Shown here in pieces: positions 48,501 to 55,375 of a DNA stretch of 64,000 nt; positions within the stretch are counted from its first letter, which is position 1; every line of letters begins with the position of its first letter. Made by a program: the position numbers and the translations under genes. The stretch is from Nephrocerus scutellatus (Eukaryota; Arthropoda; Insecta; Diptera; Pipunculidae): positions 75,871,976 to 75,935,975 of the forward strand of contig OX352765.1 in the NCBI GenBank assembly GCA_947095585.1, given 5' to 3'. Under the pieces are notes generated by a model. That model made no database searches, had not been told where the DNA came from, and was given only the letters and a program-made list of their open reading frames with translations.

Positions 48501-51500
48501 AGAAAAGTGGAACAGGCATATAAATTGGATATCTAAAGACTCAAACAAGATATCAGTTTTATTTAAATGCGGTTAAAAGGGCTAGTATTTCTTCTAAAAA
48601 TAAAGTCATAAACGAAGTTTCTACCATTAGTATTAACAAAGCAAATTCCGTTAACATGAGCAAGGGTACACCAAGGTTAGCTTTTTCTTTAATCACCGAT
48701 AGATGATGTCAAAATTAGAGATAGACCCTTACTGTATAACGATTACCTTTCATGGAATTTACCCAAAAATTATTTCCCAAATTATCGTTGGCGAATTAGG
48801 ATGCACCCTGTATAAATTTTATGCTGTTTGTTATTTTTGCCGATATTAGTGTCGATTATACAGTTTTTTGGGTGATGATGGGTGGGGAGGGGGGTACACT
48901 GGGCAGGTGGTCATTTGGGTAAGGCTGGGAGTGGGTTGGGTCAGCCAGGAAACGTCAGGTACTTCCGCTATTAAACAAGTAAATTGACTTATTTTAAAAA
49001 TAAATGTCGGAATTTTTGAAGCAACATTCAATTAAACCAAACATTAAAACTAATGAAGCTCTCACTCTATAGACGGAATTCTACCCCTCGGCTATCTAAT
49101 CAAATTGAGACTGCCTTTGGATAATGCATTATTTAAAAATATTTTAACATGAAAAGGAGGAGATCTACTTTAAAAACTTAGTACAACATATTGTAAAGTC
49201 AGCATATGCAACTAACGTTTTGATCCGGGCTATAAAGTATTAACAATTTTTCGCAATAGTTTGATTTGATTCATATCACAATTGGTACGTTTTAATAGCA
49301 TGCACGATTCGAAGAACTGAGTGATCGATGCCAGGAATACGCACACGTACTAAACCAACCTTACACACTTCAACCACTCTACTCGCTGGACTGCCGTTAG
49401 GTATTACATCACGGCGCTGATTAGCAGATTATTCTATGCCTTATGCATTTTCTGAAGCTGCTGAAAAATAAAATTGTAATTAAAAAAAAAAATGCTTTTA
49501 TTGGATCATAGATAGCCCATTAAAAGGTAGAAAATAAAATAGTTGGTAGATCTGGAGGAACTAGACCATAATAAAATAAATTAAAATTGCTGGAATGTTT
49601 TTAATGAAAATCTGAAATATTTGTGGCTTTCAAAAATCACATCACTTAAAAGAAACCATTTCAAGTTTATGACAATATTAAAATAATAAAAGCATTTAAA
49701 AAAAAAAATTTTTTTATATAATTTTATTTTATACTTTTTAGTTTTTAATAAAATATGTATGGAAATTTTTAATATAATTCAGATGGGATGGTAATAACGA
49801 GACACCCACAAGACACCCACAAGTCCACCAAAAGACTTCCAAAAGACCCCGAAAGGATACCCCCTCAAGACCACCCTCAAGACGCCGCTAAGATCACGTT
49901 ACGACACCCCTCAATATTTCCTCAAGAACCCCATAAAACCCACCTTAAGATTCCCTTAAGATCCCCTCAAAACACTCTCAAGACCCCACTTTTGAACACC
50001 TAAAAGCCGCCTAAAGACTCCACAAACGACCCTCTCAAAATCCCCTCAAGACTACCCCAAGAAACCCTAAAAACCTTCTTAAGACACCCTCAAGTCTCCA
50101 CTATCGACCCTCTCAAAATCCCCCCAAGACCACCTAAGGACTTCCTCAAGACATCACTAAAGATCCTAACAAAACCCCACGGGACCCCCCTGAAGACTAC
50201 CTAAAGACTCCCTCGTGATCACCTCAATAACCCGTTAAGACCACGTTACTACCCCCATCAATACTACTTCAAGACCCTTAAGACCCCCTCAAAACAGTCT
50301 ATAGACCACCTAAAAACCCCCTTAGGGTTCCACTCACGACCCTCTTAAGAACTCCTTAAGACTCTATCAATACCCTCTTAAGATCCACTCAGAACTCCCT
50401 CAAGACCCCTCTCAAAACCCCATCAACACTCTCTCAAGACTACGTTACCCCTACAAAACCCCCTAAAACCATCTAAAGACTCCCTCAAACCGTCCTCAAG
50501 ACCACCTTCAAGACCCCACTCAAGTCCACCCTCAAGACCGTCAAGTAACCCCTTTAATACTCCTTTAACATCATCTCAATACGCCCTTAAAACTGCCCCA
50601 AAAGCAAAACAAAATCCTACTCAAATCCCTCTTTAAAACCCCTCAATGACCCCTCTAGACATACCTGACTCATGACTCACCTCAAAACCCACCTCAAGAC
50701 CCACCTGAAAACCACCAAAAGACCCCCAGAAAAGTACTATCTCGAAAACGCGTACGAGACTTACTTCCAGATTTGGAAGGAAAAAAGCGTGACAGAATGA
50801 CATATAAACCGACAGAAAGTATACAGGCAAGTTAATATAAAAGCATATAAAATAAGAAAAAAGTAATAAAACGTTATGTTTATTACGCATTTTCTGGAGA
50901 AAATTGACATCAAAGTCAAAAATTGTCATGGGCAAGAAAAGTGGAACAGGCATATAAATTGGATATCTAAAGACTCAAACAAGATATCAGTTTTATTTAA
51001 ATGCGGTTAAAAGGGCTAGTATTTCTTCTAAAAATAAAGTCATAAACGAAGTTTCTACCATTAGTATTAACAAAGCAAATTCCGTTAACATGAGCAAGGG
51101 TACACCAAGGTTAGCTTTTTCTTTAATCACCGATAGATGATGTCAAAATTAGAGATAGACCCTTACTGTATAACGATTACCTTTCATGGAATTTACCCAA
51201 AAATTATTTCCCAAATTATCGTTGGCGAATTAGGATGCACCCTGTATAAATTTTATGCTGTTTGTTATTTTTGCCGATATTAGTGTCGATTATACAGTTT
51301 TTTGGGTGATGATGGGTGGGGAGGGGGGTACACTGGGCAGGTGGTCATTTGGGTAAGGCTGGGAGTGGGTTGGGTCAGCCAGGAAACGTCAGGTACTTCC
51401 GCTATTAAACAAGTAAATTGACTTATTTTAAAAATAAATGTCGGAATTTTTGAAGCAACATTCAATTAAACCAAACATTAAAACTAATGAAGCTCTCACT

Positions 51501-53205
51501 CTATAGACGGAATTCTACCCCTCGGCTATCTAATCAAATTGAGACTGCCTTTGGATAATGCATTATTTAAAAATATTTTAACATGAAAAGGAGGAGATCT
51601 ACTTTAAAAACTTAGTACAACATATTGTAAAGTCAGCATATGCAACTAACGTTTTGATCCGGGCTATAAAGTATTAACAATTTTTCGCAATAGTTTGATT
51701 TGATTCATATCACAATTGGTACGTTTTAATAGCATGCACGATTCGAAGAACTGAGTGATCGATGCCAGGAATACGCACACGTACTAAACCAACCTTACAC
51801 ACTTCAACCACTCTACTCGCTGGACTGCCGTTAGGTATTACATCACGGCGCTGATTAGCAGATTATTCTATGCCTTATGCATTTTCTGAAGCTGCTGATC
51901 GCCTTATTATTTTGATTCTTCGCAGCTCATTTTACACGGTCGTTATGAAACCACAAACGTTGGTCACGTTTTCCTCTTAGACATGGACTTGGCAGGTTGC
52001 TTCTCCATTCTCTGAAGCATTTGCAAAGGAATATTGCATGCTCCGTATTATTCTCTTGGACCGGACAGTCTTGGCAAAAAGGATAGTTATCGTGTCCAAA
52101 TTGATGAAGGTATTTACGATAGTCGCCATGACCTGACAGAAACTGAAACTTATAATTGGACTTTCTGTGCATACGTGATTATAGTTGGAACTTCTTTTAT
52201 ATATTGGTGAGAAAAACTGAGACATTATATTGCTGTTACCAAATTGATAATGCAATTTGGTTATTTAATTTGACCTTAATATTAAAAATTATTGAAATTA
52301 TTAGCAAAAAACTATTCAACTATGCAGTTTCTTGTTACCTAAGCTGAATTAATTTCGGTAAATACTAATGGCGAACTATCAATAAATCAACGGTGTATCA
52401 TTGGGTCAGCCAACAACATACATTTGCACACTTGTATTTAATATGTTAATTTTAACCCAATTTATCATTAAATAACAAACTTACCTGTAAATGTGTTCAT
52501 CCTTCTACTTGTCACCATCGGACGACGAGTTTTGCTTATGGGACGGACGGTAATGATATCGTTGATGCTGTCGGGGTGGCGTACACCTGTACTACGAATA
52601 TTAGACAGCTCGATGACATCATCGATTTTTTTCATATTTTCTGGGGTTGCATCGGTTTTCTCTTTGCCATCAGACAACAAGGAATCACAATCACACTCCA
52701 CATCCGATGTAGTGATGGCAGCATCCTCTGTGGCCGTTTTGTTCTGCCGTTCCTTCTGTTGATATGCTGCCTCTGTTGCAGGTGCAGTTATTTCACCTGG
52801 AATGTCCGCTACTGCTGTATATGGCACATAAGTTGACGTCATATGAGTGCCTCTTCGTCGACCACTATTGTCGTTTTCACTGCTATTATATGATGAGTTT
52901 TTAATCTTATCAGTCAAGTGGATCGCTGAGTCTTTTTGTCGTATTGCTGTGTTCTGTTGCTGTTTGTCTAGTGACAGATGAAAATTATTATCAACAGTAC
53001 TACTTCGATTGTCAACATTCTTTATTGAATATGTAATGTTGCTAGCAACATTTTCTTTTGGGGTAGTAGAACTTTCAACTAAATTTTCTTCACTTGCACT
53101 TGCTGCAGAAGTAATCGAATTGGAAAATTTTGAATTATTCGTATTAGTTCTCTTATGCGAAGCAGATGATAATTCACTTAAATGATCGGCTCCAATCTCA
53201 TCCAT
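21381..53205 (-). CDS. Large serine-rich, CEP170-like protein gene, four coding exons
   Basis: Four minus-strand coding exons join in phase: 53205-52485, 36498-32608, 32549-32408, 21570-21381 (721, 3891, 142 and 190 nt), 4944 nt in total, 1647 residues plus stop. Introns are 15,986, 58 and 10,837 bp. The product is mostly low-complexity Ser/Thr/Asn/Gln sequence without signal peptide or membrane segment. Three short blocks in order, SLAFTIDNF (287-295), GTYTLDGDNYTEEQKDL (519-535) and WIQEWARNARARS (835-847), resemble, in the same order, blocks of the vertebrate centrosomal and microtubule-binding protein CEP170, but no FHA domain is encoded. I infer a CEP170-like cytoskeletal role; this is tentative. 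What is firm is the exon structure by splice-site phase. The ATG at 53205 has a good Kozak context (CACCATGG). Confidence 0.7.
22905..23070. repeat. G/T-rich degenerate array, ggtcttttggg motif
   Basis: About 160 bp of loosely repeated 10-12-bp words of the type ttttgggggtctt. The plus strand is almost free of C. It is the complement of the arrays at 23.57-23.95 and 47.37-48.30 kb. Confidence 0.6.
23230..23527 (-). mobile_element. SINE family A, full-length, minus strand
   Basis: On the minus strand it begins GTGGGTCGCCGTGGCTCAGTGG (box A), with box B GGTTTGAATCC, the full family body, the GGTCTGTCGCGGCG tail word and an (ATT)n tail at about 23231-23245. It is similar in structure to the copy at 9222-9506. 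Confidence 0.85.
23570..23945. repeat. C/A-rich degenerate array, aaaagaccctc motif
   Basis: About 375 bp of loosely repeated 10-12-bp words (aaaagaccccc, tccaaaagacc) with few G residues outside the GA dinucleotide. It is the same motif family as 47.37-48.30 kb and, in the complementary sense, 22.9-23.07 kb on the other side of the SINE. Confidence 0.65.
23990..24870 (+). mobile_element. LINE reverse transcriptase fragment, RTE-like
   Basis: Shifted frames read VFVDFKRAFDSLGRDRMW, YGVPKKLINIIKELYRDSTC, then SGVKQGCTLSPFLFTIVIDW, LEDLDYADDICLE (the catalytic YADD box), ILLYGCKTWEV, and a C-terminal RRKWSWIGHTLKKPADN, LALDWNPQGSCRVGRH, then NRVRWRAFVEALCS. The frame shifts several times and a piece after YADD is missing, so it is inactive. 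The family differs from the other RTE-like copies in this window. Confidence 0.7.
24925..26385 (-). mobile_element. Jockey-like LINE, degraded, with nested insertion
   Basis: On the minus strand from about 26385 the reading is NTASSSIPTLIYNDIPVV, then NIHKSAGPNGISPLVL-type sequence, SYSSGLFSRSWKTAFVQP, then reverse transcriptase blocks YGFRGQRSTGDFMVYL, ALDISKAFDRVWH, NAGVPQGSVLSPTLFLI at 25907-25515. The frame stops at an insertion (25141-25511) and resumes as the C-terminal block TLKPIFGRTVKFRDSFFSRT, MWNALPSYFFPHHYDPQAFK to about 24951. The region between the FLI block and the C-terminus, including the catalytic YADD box, is also missing. Frameshifts make it inactive. Confidence 0.7.
25141..25511 (-). 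repeat. ~105-bp-unit repeat family inserted in the Jockey-like LINE
   Basis: In minus orientation it starts ctctatattaacttcacgtg then cccgtggctggctagc at about 25511, followed by aaatttttaacccacttcc-type sequence and about three to four units with acacatgtgtatctc, aatttggaagtgatcgg words, ending near 25141. LINE sequence resumes on both sides. Confidence 0.7.
26386..26734. other. Microsatellite-led unrecognised repeat
   Basis: Begins with a (GTT)n run at 26397-26411 followed by gtagcaactcc, which looks like the tail of a minus-strand transposon, but I could not assign the following 250 bp. Confidence 0.35.
26735..27325 (+). mobile_element. RTE-like LINE, 3' part
   Basis: Shifted frames give YYSLSRLFKSRNLTIQ, KLLIYKTMVIPVLTYGSETW, then the nucleotide blocks for YERYRDVDIV, LRWAGHLARM and the end aggccaggaccgga, then gttgtagagccaaatatgac and a gatgat tail. 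It is the same 3' end as 15.24-15.58, 39.04-39.29 and 46.20-46.38 kb. Confidence 0.7.
27326..29476. other. Intronic stretch, nothing recognised
   Basis: AT-rich, with simple runs (poly(A) near 28768-28783) but no supportable gene, RNA or transposon boundary. Confidence 0.4.
29477..30800 (+). mobile_element. RTE-like LINE, copy with endonuclease and part of reverse transcriptase
   Basis: Endonuclease (BovB/RTE type) blocks are seen in shifted frames: SEYDIYYSCHARHYVLGVGF, LVSKRMKPTVIGF, VKIILGDMHAKIGREPVF, NNLVVASTRFSRKNIHKVTW, then SQIDHVLI. Reverse transcriptase blocks follow: HHIFIDFKAAYDSIAREEL, KEFGIPNKLT, and ILAYADDIDIVGK (the YADD box). Large internal deletions and stops separate them. 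It matches the copy at 37.16-39.29 kb block for block. Confidence 0.75.
30801..31084. other. Unassigned sequence between two transposon relics
   Basis: Open on the minus strand for 79 codons but without a recognised motif. It may belong to either neighbour. Confidence 0.3.
31085..31385 (-). pseudogene. Tc1-like transposase N-terminal relic
   Basis: Minus-strand frames read ELTIVKQLQHLKVNKMFVHR, YNDTGSIAKRPGGGLPKTVT, SSEIIRKVKG, then RRNPRQS in another frame: the paired-type DNA-binding region of a Tc1-like transposase (recognition helix, then the GRPR-like G-rich box). The catalytic domain is not present here. Confidence 0.6.
31386..32407. other. Intronic stretch, nothing recognised
   Basis: AT-rich; contains the donor end of intron 3. 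No coding or repeat feature supported. Confidence 0.4.
32408..32549 (-). CDS. Large gene, coding exon 3
   Basis: Acceptor CCCCCACAG|T and donor GAAAG|GTTAGT on the minus strand. It joins exon 2 after a single G to give Val, and encodes SKQKEVELAMWKRRATYDPM, then RAAAEDRRKKEEAKRLAQ, a highly charged, probably helical segment. It is separated from exon 2 by a 58-bp intron, a typical short fly intron. Confidence 0.8.
32608..36498 (-). CDS. Large gene, coding exon 2 (main exon)
   Basis: A 3891-nt open minus-strand exon. Its acceptor AAAACAG|GT is preceded by a long polypyrimidine tract (the complement of 36535-36570, CT-rich). Its donor is CATCAG|GTGAGT. It encodes residues 241-1537: poly-Thr (about 276-283), SLAFTIDNF (287-295), a Gln-rich run (415-429), GTYTLDGDNYTEEQK (519-533), a Gly run near 790, WIQEWARNARARS (835-847), His-rich runs, an acidic Tyr/Asp/Glu stretch near 1300-1350, KALLMRIERSKQK, and YKPVQGNTFLRKND near the end. 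Several SKIPSP-type and R-x-x-S motifs look like phosphorylation or microtubule-binding features. An exon this long and uninterrupted would not stay open by chance. Confidence 0.9.
37157..39290 (+). mobile_element. RTE-like LINE, near full-length but degraded copy
   Basis: Starts with a 5' leader (tgtggccgcaactatctctg, gtggtggccggtgataattt) also seen at 63.73-64.0 kb. Endonuclease blocks: SEYDIYYSCHARHHVLGVG, VKIILGDMNAKRGRG, VSWVSPDEATRNQIDQV. Reverse transcriptase region: a long open piece at 37996-38478 (KFYQRVRGMKQYTPRFTYCK, INRLKNKNATGSDGIPAELI), HLFIDFKAAYDSITR, EFGIPNKQTRLCRLTMTNV, then ILAYADDTDIVGRN with the YADD box. The 3' end reads WRIPRRTEFRDPKLDDI-type sequence and agagccaaatatgatga. 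Frameshifts plus a 68-bp tandem duplication in the endonuclease make it inactive. The clade call rests on the BovB-like endonuclease and short-repeat 3' tail. Confidence 0.8.
37740..37875. repeat. 68-bp exact tandem duplication
   Basis: 37740-37807 and 37808-37875 are identical (cccatagcttacacgagaat to cgcgcgtaagaatatcc). It disrupts the endonuclease frame of the RTE-like copy. Confidence 0.85.
39300..40105 (+). mobile_element. CR1/Jockey-group LINE, ORF1 with PHD-like zinc finger
   Basis: Frames give KKAYCPECMLEVGICCELCG then GWFHSTCAH, LCWFCTTCKPMDAFKAHF, a Cys-His pattern like the PHD/esterase-type ORF1 of CR1-group elements, and later SYFRDSNFKLSEVIGGEI, MVFLNDNLSPKISELKHF. Stops and frameshifts interrupt it. 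Minus-strand transposase sequence follows directly. Confidence 0.6.
40106..40612 (-). mobile_element. Tc1/mariner-type element, 5' half only
   Basis: From a terminus AAGGGTGTTTTTTTAGGAGG at about 40612 the minus strand reads MNRLTPEQRFQIVEIYFQNQ, ALREFYGAHNRPSETTIKN, VITKFRSTFTLLDAKPPTR, EENIAVVEASVEENDNLSIR, RRAQQIGLCPSTLWKILRKD, LGLVPSK: an uninterrupted DNA-binding domain (DUF4817-type helix-turn-helix). It then loses its frame and ends; the catalytic domain is absent. Same family as the relic at 10.3 kb. Confidence 0.75.
40735..41094 (+). mobile_element. CR1/Jockey-group LINE, endonuclease N-terminus
   Basis: Frames read RSFNVGHINAHNLLDDLC, then LLRPVTSSNIVSISGYKIIR, MRGGGVAVYVSFKSKARVA, the first part of an apurinic-type endonuclease (the GGGVAVYV block). 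This is likely the continuation of the ORF1 element at 39.3 kb, split by the Tc1/mariner fragment. Confidence 0.6.
41095..42689. other. Intronic stretch, nothing recognised
   Basis: AT-rich with simple AT runs near 41780-41800. No gene or repeat boundary supported. Short TTTCA repeats at 42659-42685 precede the LINE reverse transcriptase. Confidence 0.4.
42690..44066 (+). mobile_element. CR1/Jockey-group LINE, reverse transcriptase and 3' tail
   Basis: Starts NYRAISKLPLIPTIFEAIVK. An open piece at 42881-43372 holds MDVVYTDFAKAFNRVQHSIL, SSGVPQGSHLGPLLFILFIN, KCLLYADDVKLFFS (the YADD box), then DLGVIFDSKLTFHLHYD and MLGFVKRNSRDFVDPYTLKS in a second frame. The C-terminal part at 43600-43971 (ERVQTNFSRF, SRLLLIDLIPLNSRRNYYYI, LIPFHAPNRQFRVSNLLHLR, NHRTNNGLNGPIANYCSVLN) ends in a stop at 43971. 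A 3' untranslated region ends in (TAAAC)n at 44046-44066, a typical LINE tail. Only two or three frame lesions are present, so it is fairly young. Confidence 0.8.
44124..44925 (+). mobile_element. mariner element, 3'-truncated
   Basis: The terminus CGAGGGTGGGTCAATTAGTC (from 44124, preceded by TA) resembles a mariner inverted terminus. The transposase starts at ATG 44286 but hits a stop at codon 5. Frames then read LDKYYGDSSPSIGTIHHWF, MDDRRVKVRDLKKATGLSHG, DMRKPSARWVPRLLTID, FVTVDETCIHHNTPETKEQS, KQWTSPGESKPKNAKV, NKVMATVFWDRR, then FDIDYLEKGKTIT in another frame. The first catalytic Asp is in VDET. The second and third acidic residues are missing because a different repeat terminus joins at 44926. 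Confidence 0.8.
44926..45034 (-). repeat. Terminus of the ~105-bp-unit repeat family
   Basis: In minus orientation: ctctatattaccttcgcgtg, cccgtatttg, then cttgcgatcaatttttaatcc. Only the first ~100 bp of the family remain, joined directly to the truncated mariner. Confidence 0.6.
45035..46195. other. Intronic stretch, nothing recognised
   Basis: AT-rich, no supportable gene or repeat. Near 45125-45260 a few words resemble a LINE C-terminus but were too diverged to call. Confidence 0.35.
46200..46382 (-). mobile_element. RTE-like LINE, 3' terminal fragment, minus strand
   Basis: Complement reads cacgacagcgaggccggcta, agcctacgctggaaggatag, cgtagaccaggacgcccaga, then ggaggccagaaccggacacc and a catcatat-type end. 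Equivalent to 39.11-39.28 kb in opposite orientation. Confidence 0.7.
46919..48513. repeat. ~95-bp inverted repeats flanking the C/A-rich array
   Basis: 46919-47014 (atgcctgtttgttaattttt, caattttctccagaaaatgc, ataataaacataacgttt) is an inverted copy of about 48406-48513; the core of about 40 bp is nearly identical. The same right arm recurs at about 50840-50947 in the duplicate. Confidence 0.7.
47030..49463. repeat. 2434-bp tandem duplication, copy 1
   Basis: 47030-49463 is followed directly by an apparently identical copy. Every stretch I compared matches, including runs of A, the whole C/A-rich array and the 3' end gaagctgctg. The start boundary is aaaaataaaattgtaatt and the end boundary gctgctg. 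Confidence 0.92.
47365..48300. repeat. C/A-rich degenerate array, ccctcaagacc motif (copy 1)
   Basis: About 935 bp of loosely repeated 10-13-bp words such as ccctcaagacc, aaagactccc, ttaagacccc. Plus-strand G is nearly restricted to GA in aaGAcc words, so the strand asymmetry is extreme. Period and phase drift, so it is not a clean satellite. Chance open frames in it are not genes. Confidence 0.75.
49464..51897. repeat. 2434-bp tandem duplication, copy 2
   Basis: Second unit of the direct tandem pair, at an offset of exactly 2434 bp. The unique sequence resumes with atcgccttattattttgatt at 51898. Confidence 0.92.
49799..50734. repeat. C/A-rich degenerate array (copy 2)
   Basis: Identical duplicate of the array at 47365-48300. 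Confidence 0.75.
51915..52200 (-). mobile_element. R1-type LINE C-terminal fragment
   Basis: Minus strand reads YKFQFLSGHGDYRKYLHQFG, HDNYPFCQDCPVQENNTEHA, IFLCKCFREWRSNLPS: the C-terminal zinc knuckle C-x2-C-x9-H-x4-C that follows the reverse transcriptase in R1-group LINEs (FLxGHGxFRxYLxxFG). Only this ~250-bp piece is present. Confidence 0.65.
52485..53205 (-). CDS. Large gene, coding exon 1 (N-terminus)
   Basis: Minus-strand ATG at 53205 in context CACCATGG opens MDEIGADHLSELSSASHKR. The 240 complete codons are Ser/Thr/Asn-rich and contain TYVPYTAVADIPGEITAPAT, an acidic VECDCDSLLSDG segment and RPISKTRRPMVTSRRMNTF at the end, then donor ACAG|GTAAGT. The single leftover G and the GT at the start of exon 2 make a Gly codon, so exon 1 and 2 join in phase. 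No recognised domain. Confidence 0.75.
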
Positions 53206-53852
53206 GGTGAAAATAATATCCGTTTTATATCAAATAAAAGTAATTTACAAAATGAAAATGTAGAAGGTTAGAGAATAAACAGGGAACGACCACTGTCCTC
53301 GCGTATCGGGTTCGCGTTGGTGTATGAATTTTTTCAATTTCACTTCAGGCATCAATTATCCAACAACTTGAAAATTAAACAACAAAGAATAGTAAATTCC
53401 AATTCGATCGTCGGCAGTACTGATTAAAAATTTAGTACGAATCTAATACACATTATAAATAATGTAAATAGCTCTAAAAAGAAAATTCAAGGTTCACAAC
53501 ATTCAAGCAACGTTGATCCATAAGTGAACGTATCCCACGTCTGATACCTTTAGTTTGCTTTATACTTTTATAATTCGATTTTTTCCCTTTTAATTTCATT
53601 TGTTTTACTAATTGAGTTTTAAAAATTGTGTTTTTCTTTGTTCCTTGTAAAAATGAAATTTTATGCGCGACAACCAACCAAAAACTAAACCAAATACACA
53701 GCAACGTCGCGTCGCGGACACCATACTAAACGAAAAACGAAACAGCCACAAGAAAATTTCCACTTGTGCTTGCAATCTGCTTTGTTTTTAGTTTTTTTGA
53801 CAGCACCACAATCAGACACAAGTAAGTATTGCCAGATTCATAAGTAATTAAT
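53206..53852. other. Upstream region of the large gene
   Basis: Expected 5' untranslated region and promoter of the minus-strand gene. A cgtcgcgtcgcggacacc word near 53705 is the only GC-rich piece. No core element was certain. Confidence 0.4.
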
Positions 53853-54409
53853 TCAAATTTAAATATAAAACTCGATGTGTGTATGTATGCATGTACCGTA
53901 TGGACTTCAAAACGGCTGCACCGAAATTTTCAGGCAATCTTCAGTTTAGCGCAGCGGGTAATCCTGTGAAGGTTTGGAACGATCGGATTAACAGGTGGCG
54001 CTGGAGTAGCTTTTTCTTATTTATGGACCGATTTGGCTCAAATTCACACCATATAATATTTAAATCAAAATAAAGTCCTTTGGAACCGATATATGGCGCT
54101 GAGGTGGAAAATGTAGGTTTCGTCTTCTTTTTCTTGTTATGTTGGTTCGGCTTCGTAATGTTGGTTTTTTCATGACCGTTCATTTTTGCACTTTTACGCT
54201 AGATCCCGAGTTGGCACACCGAAAAATTGGTACGTTTTTACTTTAAATAAAAAACCAAAAAACATTGTCTATCCGCTAGCGTCAAGATGAACTAATAAAA
54301 TTAATAATTTCCCGTTTGTCTTAAATACATATGTTTTCATTTCTTGAGCGTCCAATGGGGTCGATAGGTGGGTCACGAGGCCACGGGCAACGCCGGGTAC
54401 TTCAGCTAG
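53853..54409 (+). mobile_element. Short non-autonomous Helitron-like element, copy 2
   Basis: Starts TCAAATTTAAATATAAAACT at 53853 and ends gggtacttcagCTAG at 54409, followed by T. It shares the conserved interior (cttatttatggaccgattt) with copy 1 at 6.35-6.77 kb. 557 bp, no coding capacity. Confidence 0.6.
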
Positions 54410-55256
54410 TAGTTTTATAATTACGCATTAAAATATTCGTCACTTTTATTTATAAAAAATACATTCATTGTAAACTTATATGCTTTTCATTACGAATCAA
54501 TTGGATCGATTACATTCCTTCTAAAACAACGAAATATTCTTTCCAATTGCAATTTTTCAAAATTTATTTAATTATTAATATTGTACGAATTTGAAATGTA
54601 CTGGGGGTCTTACATTAGGTGTTCCGCTGATATTTCTCGGATAATTGTTCACGCACAAGTGTTCCGGCACAAGTCTTCTCGTTCTTACGAAATTCTTTTT
54701 AAAATTTTACTATGCTAAAATATAAAATTACTTAAAAAATGAAGCAAGAATAACTTAAATTATTAAATTATTATTATTTATTTTTAAAAAAGTAATACAA
54801 TTACAAATTTAAAGAAAAAAACATATTCCATCGAAAAGAATTAGTCCAATTGTTCTCAAACATTTTTGTTTTGGCGTTTATTTACAAAATATCGTTCGAG
54901 AATATTTGCTTTAAAAGTATTTTGAGAGAACAGTTGTGCGAGAACAACCAACCTAGACTTTTTACTTTAATAAGACTACAGAATTCCTCGAAAAAGTATC
55001 TTATAGATTTTGCAACTATAACACGAAATTATAGATCATATACAATTTATCAATTAATTATTTCTGTTTGCTCTTTCATAAACAATAAACAATCTATTTT
55101 TTAACTAAAAGGTACCAACACATACACACAGAATATACAAGTAATATAAAAATTCACTTTCACAAGTGTACAAATAATTTAAATTTAATATTAAAATTTG
55201 AATTGAAATGTTTTAAACTATTAAGTTCATAAAAAAACTTTATGTTAGGCGTATTA
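54410..55256. other. Non-coding, nothing recognised
   Basis: AT-rich stretch without a supported gene. The words gttttgagagaac and similar near 54.6 and 54.9 kb do not form a clear repeat. Confidence 0.35.
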
Positions 55257-55258
55257 TA

Positions 55259-55373
55259 TTTGCTGAGGAATAAGGAATTCGAATGTCAAAACCAGCAAAA
55301 CAGCAGGTTTTCTTATTCCAAAGAAGGAATAAGATAGTGCAATTGTTGTTGCAATTCCTTATTCCTCGGCAAA
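55259..55373. mobile_element. 115-bp MITE-like hairpin with TA flanks
   Basis: Termini TTTGCTGAGGAATAAGGAAT (from 55259) and its complement to 55373 with one mismatch, about 21 bp, flanked on both sides by TA. An inner palindrome tcttattcc/ggaataaga at 55311-55334 repeats the terminal word. TA target duplication suggests a Tc1/mariner-driven miniature element. Confidence 0.65.
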
Positions 55374-55375
55374 TA

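Larger units (their letters stand above)
46775..48970 (+). mobile_element. Helitron-like element containing the C/A-rich array (tentative)
   Basis: A 5' terminus TCTTATATATAAATTTAAAA at 46775 followed by (GTTT)n, and a GC-rich 3' end (ggttgggtcagccaggaaac, gtcaggtacttccgcta) at 48970 resembling the end of copy 1 at 6.77 kb, although the last bases read CTAT rather than CTAG. If one unit, the element is 2.2 kb and spans the left boundary of the 2434-bp duplication. Confidence 0.4.
36499..52484 (-). other. Intron 1 of the large gene, 16.0 kb
   Basis: Donor ACAG|GTAAGT at 52484 and acceptor at 36499, joining codon 241 in phase (G|GT, Gly). The intron carries RTE-, CR1/Jockey- and R1-like LINEs, two Tc1/mariner-type relics, a Helitron-like segment and a 2434-bp tandem duplication. 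36.5-37.15, 41.1-42.68 and 45.04-46.19 kb are AT-rich and otherwise empty as far as I can see. Confidence 0.65.

Noticed and set aside
48199..48519. 106-codon minus-strand open frame, also at 50633-50953
   Set aside because: It overlaps the array end and an inverted-repeat arm; composition, not coding selection, keeps it open.
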